Below are positions 16,082 to 21,318 of a stretch of 21,703 nt of DNA, in pieces. The stretch spans positions 1-21,703 of the forward strand of contig JAZSAJ010000049.1 of NCBI GenBank assembly GCA_045601805.1. Reading direction: 5' to 3'. This stretch comes from SIG607 sp045601805 (GTDB taxonomy: Bacteria > Bacillota > Clostridia > Oscillospirales > Acutalibacteraceae). Within the stretch, counting starts at the first letter, position 1; every line of letters begins with the position of its first letter. The notes beneath the pieces are model-generated. The model did not search any database. It was not told the origin of the DNA and saw only the letters and a list, made by a program, of their open reading frames with translations. A program made the translations under genes and the position numbers.

Positions 16082-16111
16082 ATTATACAGTTATAATTAA
16101 TTATTTGTCAA
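16082..16111 (-). promoter_or_regulatory. Promoter for the five-helix membrane protein
   Basis: Minus strand: perfect TTGACA (16111-16106), 18 bases, then perfect TATAAT (16087-16082) preceded by TG. The gene starts at 16055. The -35 box is inside the last codons of the acetyltransferase gene (ends 16097). Confidence 0.75.
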
Positions 16112-16543
16112 TAGTAACTGCATTTTTACATGTATAACGCCTTCTTCTAAAAATTCACCCGAAACAGTTTTGAAACCCAATTTTTCATAAAACCCGATTG
16201 CTTGTTTTTGAGAGTCTAAACATATTGCTTTACATTTCATGTTTTTCATTATATCTGCGGTGGCTTTTTTCATAATATCAGCACCTAAACCAATACCGTG
16301 TGTAACCGATAACACCCTGCCAATTCTAACAATATTTTTGGTGTCATCTTCATAAAAAGCGCGTAAATAAACAAAAACTTTGCCGTTTTCCTCTAAAAAG
16401 AAATGCCTAGCTTTTATGTCAACGCCGTCAATGTCCTGACAACGCATACCTTTTTCCACAATAAAAACTTGAGAACGGGCTTTTAAAATTTCATAAAGTT
16501 CACAAGTTGTAAGCTCGGTAAAATATTTAGCCACAAAGTTCAT
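16097..16543 (-). CDS. ElaA-like GNAT N-acetyltransferase
   Basis: A 148-aa single-domain GNAT protein resembling ElaA: an ELYEILKARSQVFIVE start helix and strand, QDIDGVD, HFFLEENG, then IGRVLSV followed by a helix start GIGLGADIMKKA in the acetyl-CoA pyrophosphate-loop position (Q/RxxGxG/A is degenerate here as THGIGLGA), and the C-terminal AIGFYEKLGFKTVSGEFLEEGVIHVKM, which is strongly ElaA-like. Acceptor substrate unknown. It has an upstream promoter (16559-16587) and AGGTGA before the ATG, so it is transcribed alone or with the following membrane protein gene. Confidence 0.88.
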   Translation of the reverse strand: MNFVAKYFTELTTCELYEILKARSQVFIVEKGMRCQDIDGVDIKARHFFLEENGKVFVYLRAFYEDDTKNIVRIGRVLSVTHGIGLGADIMKKATADIMKNMKCKAICLDSQKQAIGFYEKLGFKTVSGEFLEEGVIHVKMQLLLTNN

Positions 16544-16558
16544 AAAATCACCTAAATA

Positions 16559-16587
16559 ATTATATCACAACATCGGCTAACGCGCAA
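16559..16587 (-). promoter_or_regulatory. Promoter for the acetyltransferase gene
   Basis: Minus strand: TTGCGC (16587-16582), 17 bases, TATAAT (16564-16559); the ATG is 15 bases past the -10, so the leader is very short. Confidence 0.6.
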
Positions 16588-16598
16588 GATAATAAAGT

Positions 16599-16632
16599 AA
16601 AACTCCCCCCCACTTACGTGAATGGGAGTTTT
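16599..16632. terminator. Hairpin terminator after the DUF975-like gene
   Basis: AAAACTCCC (16599-16607) pairs with GGGAGTTTT (16624-16632), with CAC/GTG (16611-16613, 16618-16620) inside. The flanks suit termination on either strand. On the minus strand it serves the gene ending at 16698 and runs into TTTTACTTTATT. Confidence 0.7.
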
Positions 16633-16636
16633 GGGA

Positions 16637-16690
16637 GTTTTGAACTTAATGGCACGAATCAAAGGGCTCTGAAAACCGAAGATTTTCTCG
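16637..16690. repeat. Hairpin-associated tail repeat, copy 1
   Basis: GTTTTGAACTTAATGGCACG and following bases (16637-16659) match 17704-17726 at 22 of 23 positions, and weaker similarity (CTGAA, then GATTTT and CT) continues to about 16690. Both copies directly follow a terminator-like hairpin whose arms contain AACTCC and GAGTTTT, in the same orientation. Confidence 0.75.
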
Positions 16691-16697
16691 CTTATAC

Positions 16698-17450
16698 TTA
16701 TTTTTTTGAAATTTTTTTAATAAACAATATATATGTTATATACTGATAGGGTAAAAGATAAAAATAAACTCCATAACCGATGGATTGTAATGCAAATTTT
16801 ATAAAAACAATTTCGCCAAAAAGCTTTGCAAAAATCATAGACAAAATGCCACCTAATAAATACCAATGAATAAATGATAGTGTTAACAATAAATATTTAA
16901 AGAATCTGCCTTTCATAATTCCAAAGGAAAATCTTAAAGTGTCCTTTATTGTTCCTTTATTTAAAGAATAGTAATAATCACAAGCGAAATACTTGTACTG
17001 TAAATATATAAAAACAGCCATAATTATCAAAGTACACAACGAAATTGGAAGTGTGATATTTTTAGAAAGTTGTTGATATTCGATAGCTCCATCTAATAAT
17101 TCAGATACGATATCTAATACATTAGGAACTAACCATATAAGTATTATTATTCCTAAATCCGTAAATGAAACAGAAGAACAAATTGTTTTGCTTTTTTCTG
17201 CATCTTCGTTTACCACTCCAACCGATGCTTTGTACAATAAAAAAATTGAAATTGGTAAAACAAATAATTGAAAAGACAAAAACAAACATAAAAACAGCAT
17301 TTTGAAAAACAAATTATTGCCATTAAAAAAAGCATATAGTGAACTAACCATCACAAAATTAGAAAAAGCATACATTATAGTAGGCAACAAAAAGAATTTA
17401 TAATTATTTAATAGGTTCAATCGTGCTTGTTTTTTAATTTCTCTAATCAT
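16698..17450 (-). CDS. Polytopic membrane protein, DUF975-like
   Basis: A 250-aa integral membrane protein with about six hydrophobic segments (roughly 19-41, 49-75, 98-115, 133-152, 183-207 and 222-245). The amphipathic N-terminus IREIKKQARLNLLNNY, the VNEDAEK loop and the late FKYLLLTLSF plus LLPYQYITYILF resemble DUF975-type proteins of Clostridia; I hold this family call at moderate confidence and no function is known. The SD is AAGGCGG, seven bases before ATG. It has its own promoter, lies between two copies of a hairpin-plus-tail repeat, and is AT-rich with a very hydrophobic composition. Confidence 0.75.
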   Translation of the reverse strand: MIREIKKQARLNLLNNYKFFLLPTIMYAFSNFVMVSSLYAFFNGNNLFFKMLFLCLFLSFQLFVLPISIFLLYKASVGVVNEDAEKSKTICSSVSFTDLGIIILIWLVPNVLDIVSELLDGAIEYQQLSKNITLPISLCTLIIMAVFIYLQYKYFACDYYYSLNKGTIKDTLRFSFGIMKGRFFKYLLLTLSFIHWYLLGGILSMIFAKLFGEIVFIKFALQSIGYGVYFYLLPYQYITYILFIKKISKK

Positions 17451-17470
17451 ATCATCACCGCCTTGGGTGT

Positions 17471-17499
17471 ATTATAGCATAAAAGCGGTGGAGATACAA
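17471..17499 (-). promoter_or_regulatory. Promoter for the DUF975-like gene
   Basis: Minus strand: TTGTAT (17499-17494), 17 bases, TATAAT (17476-17471) with TGC in front (extended -10). The palindrome array begins at 17500, immediately upstream of the -35. Confidence 0.65.
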
Positions 17500-17655
17500 G
17501 TTATAAGTGATATTCTGTGCTACTCACAGAGTGATATTATGCCTTGTGGCATAGTGATATTTTTGCCTTTGGCAAAAGTGGTATTATATTCGCCTTTTAA
17601 ACTCGCGAAGCAAATATAACTGAGTGAAGTTCAATATAACTCGCCGAAGGCGAAT
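17500..17655. repeat. Array of small palindromes with AGTGATATT / AATATAACT spacers
   Basis: Successive hairpins are TCTGTG-CTACT-CACAGA, ATGCC-TTGT-GGCAT, TTTTGCC-TTT-GGCAAAA, a longer TTCGC/GCGAA unit and TCGCC-GAA-GGCGA. In the first half the spacer is AGTGATATT; in the second half it is AATATAACT, which reads AGTTATATT on the other strand. The array is therefore two arms pointing at each other. No reading frame is open across it. Function unknown; REP-like or a decayed mobile palindrome cluster is possible. Confidence 0.75.
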
Positions 17656-17661
17656 ATAACT

Positions 17662-17698
17662 GAAAAAACTCCTGTTCAAAAAGAACAAGAGTTTTTTC
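17662..17698. terminator. 15-bp hairpin, terminator-like
   Basis: GAAAAAACTCCTGTTC (17662-17677) pairs with GAACAAGAGTTTTTTC (17683-17698), one C-A mismatch, loop AAAAA. It is symmetric in its A and T runs, so it could terminate on either strand, and it precedes copy 2 of the tail repeat. Confidence 0.7.
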
Positions 17699-17703
17699 TG
17701 GGT

Positions 17704-17758
17704 GTTTTGAACTTAATGACACGAATTCAAAACGCCTGAATTTTACTGATTTTTCTTT
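17704..17758. repeat. Hairpin-associated tail repeat, copy 2
   Basis: Second copy of the repeat at 16637-16690, same orientation; differs at one position (GGCACG versus GACACG) in the 23-base core. Together with the hairpins ahead of them the two copies bracket the DUF975-like gene and the palindrome array. Confidence 0.75.
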
Positions 17759-17776
17759 ACATTTTTATTATAACAT

Positions 17777-17813
17777 AAAAAAGCACTCTCTGCAATACAA
17801 AAATGCAGAAAGT
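17777..17813 (-). terminator. Terminator of ncRNA unit B
   Basis: Minus strand: ACTTTCTGCA (17813-17804) pairs with TGCAGAGAGT (17794-17785) over ten pairs including one G-U, then GC and TTTTTT. Confidence 0.85.
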
Positions 17814-18060
17814 CCCCTTGGAATTTATAACGGCAATGCAAAGCACACGCCTGCAATACTGCAACCGTTATCAAATAATATATTTAGTTGATAAAACACT
17901 TCTCTCCCCTATTAACGCATAGTTCACCCTAAAACTACGTTGCAAAAGAAAAGCACTATTACAACATCAATATCCGGAATCAAACAGACTGTTTCCTGCG
18001 CACGGAAACAAGACTTCCCTATTTGCTACTGATTCGCACTCTTCTCCACTTTCGTGGCCA
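17777..18060 (-). ncRNA. Candidate structured non-coding RNA, unit B
   Basis: No ORF is credible here, yet perfect stems crowd the minus strand: CCAC-GAAA-GTGG (18057-18046), GAATCA/TGATTC (18035-18030 with 17983-17978), GTTTCC/GGAAAC (18009-17991), AACGTAGTT with AACTATGCGTT (17941-17914), TTATCAA/TTGATAA (17894-17868) and ATAACGG/CCGTTAT (17871-17827). The last two share bases, so they may be alternatives. The unit ends in a strong terminator (17777-17813). It may be a read-through continuation of unit A, since I see no clear promoter of its own. No family recognised: it lacks RNase P, SRP and tmRNA signatures. Confidence 0.55.
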
Positions 18061-18064
18061 CTAT

Positions 18065-18100
18065 GAAATAACAAAAGCACCCATCCGAAGATAGGTGCTT
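18065..18100 (-). terminator. Terminator of ncRNA unit A
   Basis: Minus strand: AAGCACCTATC (18100-18090), loop TTCG, GATGGGTGCTT (18085-18075), then TTGTTATTT. Eleven pairs with one G-U and a very stable C(UUCG)G loop. Confidence 0.85.
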
Positions 18101-18239
18101 GAAATATCGACTGTTCTTGTGCTAACAGTAATATGTAAAGTTACATCCTATCAACGGTATTGCTTACCCATCAATATGTAACTTAATACATATACCCTCA
18201 GCTTGCATAATTCATAAAAGCAATAATTCTATTAAGTTT
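18065..18239 (-). ncRNA. Candidate structured non-coding RNA, unit A
   Basis: A transcript of about 175 nt would run from a strong promoter (18246-18274) to a UUCG-capped terminator. No convincing ORF lies inside. Stems on the minus strand: AAGTTACAT (18184-18176) with ATGTAACTT (18146-18138), enclosing GGTA-AGCAA-TACC (18168-18156) with a UGAUG/GUUGAU internal loop; then ACTGTT/AACAGT (18129-18110). ATATGT just upstream could instead pair with ACATAT inside the first stem, so two exclusive folds exist, as in a riboswitch or a regulatory RNA. It is not next to a gene it would obviously control. Family unknown. Confidence 0.6.
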
Positions 18240-18245
18240 GGATTT

Positions 18246-18274
18246 ATTTTAACACAGAACTTTCCAAGTGTCAA
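18246..18274 (-). promoter_or_regulatory. Strong promoter ahead of ncRNA unit A
   Basis: Minus strand: perfect TTGACA (18274-18269), 17 bases, TAAAAT (18251-18246; five of six). No start codon with an SD follows, so it most likely drives the non-coding RNA locus. Confidence 0.75.
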
Positions 18275-18592
18275 GTATAAATGTGTAATTTTTTGCCCGT
18301 TTTGAAAAATAGCGATTTTAAATATGCTAATTTGCCTGTTTTAATATTAAAACGCATAAAAATACGCCGTTTTGACGATTTTAAATCTACTATCATTATA
18401 GCGTCTTTTCCCCTAAAACACATTTTTTCAAGTTTTTATACACCTATTTTACACATTTTTACAAATAAGACATTCGAACCAATGTGAGAATATTTATATA
18501 AATCATCAAATGACTGCTTCTTTGGTTTCTCTTTACTGTGTGATTAAAGTCAAAAATATATTAACCGACCAAATCTATTTAAGACAATCACC
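18275..18592. other. AT-rich gap with no supported gene
   Basis: Between the ncRNA promoter and the IS200 end I see no credible gene. An open frame of 68 codons on the plus strand from 18281 lacks an SD and has a low-complexity composition. An imperfect direct repeat is present: CCGTTTTGA then GCGATTTTAAAT near 18298-18325, and CCGTTTTGACGATTTTAAAT near 18370-18390. A palindrome GTTTTAATATTAAAAC lies near 18336. Nothing further is assignable. Confidence 0.5.
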
Positions 18593-18669
18593 AACCACGC
18601 CCGAAGGACGTGGTATGAATAATAACCCTAAAAGGGTAAACAATACCAGCCGCGCCTAAAGGCGCACCT

Positions 18670-18688
18670 AAGCAACGCCAACTGCAAC
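18670..18688 (+). repeat. 19-nt sequence complementary to the tnpA 5' leader
   Basis: AAGCAACGCCAACTGCAAC here matches, on the opposite strand and at 18 of 19 positions, the segment 19188-19206 in the tnpA leader. The two would pair between the 5' and 3' ends of the tnpA transcript. Confidence 0.75.
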
Positions 18689-18698
18689 CTGGTGTTGC

Positions 18699-19160
18699 TT
18701 ATTTTTCTTCTATATTCTTAAAAGGATTTTCATATTCTTTGAAACTCAGCTGATCCGCTATCATATCTTCTGTTTCTTGATTTTTAATGTAATTTTGGAT
18801 TGCTGTTTTGTTTCCGCCTACCGTACTTATATAATATCCTTTTGCCCAAAATGTCCGTTTACCATATTTGTATTTTAATTGTGCGTGTCGCTCAAAAATC
18901 ATTAAGGTACTTTTCCCTTTGAGATATCCCATAAATTCCGCTATGCATAAGCTTGGTGGAATGGATAACAACATGTGTATATGATCCGGCATGGCGTGTG
19001 CTTCTATGATTTCCACATGTTTATATTCACATAGCCGCCTTAGGATTTCTCCTACATCTTTTCGCAATTTCCCATACACTACTTTTCTCCGGAATTTTGG
19101 TACGATTACCACATGATATTGACATTTCCATCGTGTGTGTGCTAAACTACTTTCGTCCAT
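18699..19160 (-). CDS. tnpA: IS200/IS605 family transposase TnpA (Y1 HUH)
   Basis: Single-strand DNA transposase of 153 aa, the usual length. The HUH motif is H60-I-H62 (MPDHIHML) and the nucleophile is most likely Y124 in AIQNYIKNQ; the opening RWKCQYHVVIVPKFRR and AEFMGYLKGKST are typical of IS200 proteins. It acts as a dimer that excises and inserts single-stranded circles at short target motifs. The frame is intact, so the element may be active. ATG 19160 has AAAGGAGG ten bases upstream, but that SD lies in a 9-bp stem that should restrain translation. The transposase ends inside the right-end hairpin region, as in other IS200 copies. Confidence 0.95.
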   Translation of the reverse strand: MDESSLAHTRWKCQYHVVIVPKFRRKVVYGKLRKDVGEILRRLCEYKHVEIIEAHAMPDHIHMLLSIPPSLCIAEFMGYLKGKSTLMIFERHAQLKYKYGKRTFWAKGYYISTVGGNKTAIQNYIKNQETEDMIADQLSFKEYENPFKNIEEK

Positions 19161-19170
19161 TTTTATGCGA

Positions 19171-19225
19171 CCTCCTTTGGTTTTTGAGTTGCAGTTGGTG
19201 TTGCTTCCTCATTATACCAAAGGAG
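19171..19225 (-). promoter_or_regulatory. RBS-sequestering leader hairpin of tnpA
   Basis: On the tnpA transcript CTCCTTTGG (19225-19217) pairs perfectly with CCAAAGGAG (19180-19172), which holds the SD. The loop contains AAGCAACACCAACTGCAAC (19206-19188), the partner of 18670-18688. IS200 elements are known to repress TnpA through such a leader hairpin. Confidence 0.8.
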
Positions 19226-19292
19226 CTCTTTTTTCTATAATGGTCGCTTCCGCTTTACTACTTACCACAAGTAAAACTTGTGGTTTAAAAAC

Positions 19293-19329
19293 TAAAAAAT
19301 TAAAGCCATTGCATTACAATGGCTTTAAT
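19293..19329 (-). terminator. Terminator of the YfbU-family gene
   Basis: ATTAAAGCCATTG (19299-19311) pairs perfectly over 13 bases with CAATGGCTTTAAT (19317-19329), loop CATTA; on the minus strand it runs into TTTTTTAG. It lies 45 bases after the gene and next to the IS200 left end. Confidence 0.85.
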
Positions 19330-19373
19330 ACTATAAAAACAGAAAATACTTTTATCGCCACATTTACACTCCA

Positions 19374-19907
19374 TTAATATGTTTCGATAAGCTCCTCTAT
19401 CTGTTCTTCATTCAGTTCGTAACTTTTCCCCATATCGTTCCATTTTGCTATCATAGCTTTGTATTTATCGCACCGCTGACAGTGAGAATTATAATCGTTA
19501 TATCCATTTTCTTTAAATTCGGTATATCTTTCTAACTCATTAATAATGAATCTACAATAAACCATACTCCTGGTTTCATAATTGCCGTCGAATCCCTCAA
19601 AATGTATTTGTTCACTTGTCAGTTTTGGATTCTCAAGTCTGTTATATGAATAATATATTGCAGAATACATATCTAAAGCATCCCATACAAGCTTTGCATC
19701 TTCTATCGAAAAATCATCTGAAATACATTCAATTAACATGTAATAGTCATAAAGATATCCTTCGGAAACTATTTTTGCTCTTAATCTATAAAATTCCGCC
19801 TCATGTTCGTCACCTTGAATTTGTGATAATTTTTGAAGGATTGTATATTGATTATACAAGCCCAATCTTTCTTGCATAGTTAAATTAATATCCGTATCCA
19901 TATCCAT
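19374..19907 (-). CDS. YfbU-family protein
   Basis: A 177-aa protein that matches the YfbU family along its length: an N-terminal MQERLGLYNQYTILQKL helix, a middle DAKLVWDALDMYSAIYYSYNRL, then the most telling stretch HFEGFDGNYETRSMVYCRFI and the end YELNEEQIEELI. E. coli YfbU is about 164 aa; its function is uncertain and it has been linked to cell death under stress. It has no membrane segment. ATG 19907 is preferred because AGAGG lies eight bases upstream; ATG 19913 is only two bases from the SD. It stands alone between mobile elements with its own terminator, which hints at acquisition, and I see only a poor promoter. Confidence 0.85.
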   Translation of the reverse strand: MDMDTDINLTMQERLGLYNQYTILQKLSQIQGDEHEAEFYRLRAKIVSEGYLYDYYMLIECISDDFSIEDAKLVWDALDMYSAIYYSYNRLENPKLTSEQIHFEGFDGNYETRSMVYCRFIINELERYTEFKENGYNDYNSHCQRCDKYKAMIAKWNDMGKSYELNEEQIEELIETY

Positions 19908-19913
19908 TTTCAT

Positions 19914-20307
19914 TACCTCTTTTATCTTTAATTAGTTATAGGCGCAGTTCACAGTTGTTCTGTCTTTGGTACACAATTTACATCTTAATGACTTCCTTAC
20001 AAAAATGATTTTCGTCTGTGAACTTCAGCATCTCAGAAATCCCCTTTATTTTACAAATAATATCAAATAACATCAACTATTTTAAAAAACATCTTATAGT
20101 GGGATAACATTTCCTTAACGACAGATGAATTTGGTCTTAAAAATCTGAAATGATAATACACTATTCATCTAGATCAATTAGAAAATTTAGTTTTTGTAAT
20201 TGTCATATCTTCACTTACTGTACTTGCTAATTCATCTAAACAGGTTGCGGAAGTCCCCCAAGCTTTGGCAAGACTTCAGCCATAATTTTTTTGCTTCGAA
20301 TCAAATT
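19914..20307. other. Non-coding stretch between the YfbU gene and the IS110 region
   Basis: No supported gene. It holds a 9-bp inverted repeat AGTTCACAG (19946-19954) / CTGTGAACT (20016-20024) upstream of the YfbU gene, and a hairpin GAAGTC (20250-20255) / GACTTC (20272-20277) with CCAA/TTGG inside. A 33-codon open stretch on the minus strand (20275-20177) has a protein-like composition (SLAKAWGTSATCLDELAS) but no start or SD, so it may be a gene remnant. Confidence 0.5.
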
Positions 20308-20361
20308 AAAAACCTCCTTCACAATTTTTAATAGGGCATTAAAAATGTGTAGGAGGTTTTT
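20308..20361. terminator. Long symmetric hairpin, possible bidirectional terminator
   Basis: AAAAACCTCCT (20308-20318) pairs with AGGAGGTTTTT (20351-20361), and ATTTTTAAT (20324-20332) with ATTAAAAAT (20338-20346) around AGGGC. T-runs follow the stem on both strands. On the plus strand the 3' arm also contains the only SD of the small ORF that starts at 20362, so it could control translation instead. Confidence 0.65.
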
Positions 20362-20454
20362 ATGAAGTTTCAAGAAATCTTTATGAATAGCTTCGTATTC
20401 ACCACAACAGATGAAAACAAGGAGGATTTGTGGTATAATTTAAGTGCAGCATAA
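20362..20454 (+). CDS. Possible small ORF (30 aa), uncertain
   Basis: ATG 20362 lies five bases after AGGAGG (20351-20356) and opens 30 codons (MKFQEIFMNSFVFTTTDENK and ten more) to TAA. I recognise no family. The strong SD is the main support. Against it: the SD is within a long hairpin, and the ORF's end contains the putative -10 of the IS110 leader. It could be a real small protein, the 5' stub of a gene cut by the insertion, or chance. Confidence 0.3.
   Translation: MKFQEIFMNSFVFTTTDENKEDLWYNLSAA
20431..20439 (+). promoter_or_regulatory. Extended -10 element ahead of the IS110 leader
   Basis: TGG followed by TATAAT (20434-20439) is a TGN-extended -10, the same nine bases as the typA promoter. 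No good -35 is seen at 16-18 bases. Transcription would begin near 20446. Confidence 0.5.
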
Positions 20455-20605
20455 GGTAGGTTATGTTGTTGGATCTTTGAGACCGATCAAGAAATTTACA
20501 TAGGCTCTTTCTGCGAACCACGAATTGTTCAGCTCTTTTGAGCGAAAGAACGGATAGTAAAATGAGATATAAAAAGAGCCTCGCTGCAAATATGCTATGG
20601 AGGGA
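20446..20605 (+). ncRNA. Candidate bridge RNA of the IS110 element
   Basis: About 160 nt lie between the extended -10 and the transposase start. A 9-bp stem AGGCTCTTT (20502-20510) / AAAGAGCCT (20573-20581) closes a region containing GTTC (20527-20530) / GAAC (20548-20551) and, inside it, GCTC-TTTT-GAGC (20532-20543) with an asymmetric internal loop. A second hairpin with a large loop (about 20469-20490, TTGGATC / GATCAA) precedes it. IS110-group elements are known to encode, upstream of the recombinase, a bridge RNA whose loops read target and donor DNA. The assignment here is inference from position and stems. Confidence 0.5.
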
Positions 20606-20610
20606 AAATA

Positions 20611-21318
20611 ATGGAAGTAGTATATCAGCGTTGTTGTGGTATTGACGTACATAAGAAAATGATCGTAGCCTGCTTTCGTGACGGACGAAAAAAGGAAATA
20701 CGAGAATTCGGTACGTTAACAAGTGAGCTTAGAGAGCTCACAAGCTGGCTTTTGGATAGCGGTTGTGAAATGATCGCTATGGAAAGTACAGCATCATACT
20801 GGAAACCCTTATACAATTTATTTGAATTATCTGGACTTCCTGCTATGGTGGTAAATGCACACCATATGAAATCCTTGCCGGGAAGAAAAACGGATATGAA
20901 GGATGCCGAATGGATTGCAGACTTGTTACAGCACGGACTGCTAAAAGCAAGCTTTATTCCTGACCGTGAGCAACGGGAATTACGAGAAGTATCCCGTTAC
21001 CGCAAAAGTCTTGTGGAAGAGCGTAGCCGTGAGCTTAACCGTTTACAGAAAATGCTTGAAGGTGCTAATATTAAGCTCGGAAGCAAGCTAACACACATAA
21101 ACGGTAAAAGTGGCAGCAAATATTTAGATTTACTGCTTAGTGGCGAGGAAATATCTCTTGAGGCGGTGGATGACATAAGGAATCACCAAATGCACAGCAG
21201 TGCAGAAGAGATATTAAGTTCGCTTGACGGCATAATCTCTCCGTTACAGAGGAAGCTCATCCGCAGTGTTCTTGACCATATTGACGATATGACAAAAAGA
21301 AATCAAGGACATAGATAA
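20611..21318 (+). pseudogene. IS110-family transposase, N-terminal part, frameshifted
   Basis: The RuvC-like DEDD domain of an IS110 recombinase: D12 (GIDVHKK), E58 (AMESTASYW), D95 and D98 (KTDMKDAEWIADLL). ATG 20611 has GGAGGG seven bases upstream. The 235-residue frame covers the DEDD domain and most of the coiled linker, then stops at 21316-21318 because one extra A sits in the run AAAAA (21294-21298). With four As the frame reads on as TKEIKDIDKI into the C-terminal domain. This could be a genuine mutation or an assembly error. IS110 transposases normally use one uninterrupted ORF. Confidence 0.88.

Larger units (their letters stand above)
18593..19284 (-). mobile_element. IS200-type insertion sequence (IS200/IS605 family, tnpA only)
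   Basis: About 0.7 kb, the normal size for IS200 elements. It holds a single Y1 transposase and subterminal hairpins in place of terminal inverted repeats. The proposed left end (upstream of tnpA) carries ACCACAAGT-AAA-ACTTGTGGT (19264-19284). The proposed right end carries CCACG/CGTGG (18595-18613), ACCCT/AGGGT (18625-18637), GCGCC/GGCGC (18652-18665) and AAGCAAC/GTTGCTT (18670-18700). The exact cleavage sites cannot be set by eye; boundaries are hairpin limits. No tnpB is present. Confidence 0.8.

Noticed and set aside
17500..17700. CRISPR array
   Set aside because: Repeats are about nine bases, the units are palindromic, spacers are not of constant length, and no cas gene is present.
18281..18487. 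68-codon plus-strand open frame next to the ncRNA promoter
   Set aside because: No SD, low-complexity AT-rich composition, and it runs opposite to surrounding genes; probably chance.
18470..18490. GGTTCGAAT-like motif on the minus strand, as in a tRNA T-arm
   Set aside because: No acceptor stem, D-arm or anticodon arm can be drawn around it.
20177..20275. 33-codon minus-strand stretch with protein-like sequence (SLAKAWGTSATCLDELAS)
   Set aside because: No start codon, no SD, stops on both sides; could be a remnant, but nothing supports a gene.
20399..20722. 107-codon minus-strand open frame over the IS110 leader
   Set aside because: It overlaps the plus-strand SD and transposase start antisense, has no family resemblance and is explained as a shadow frame.
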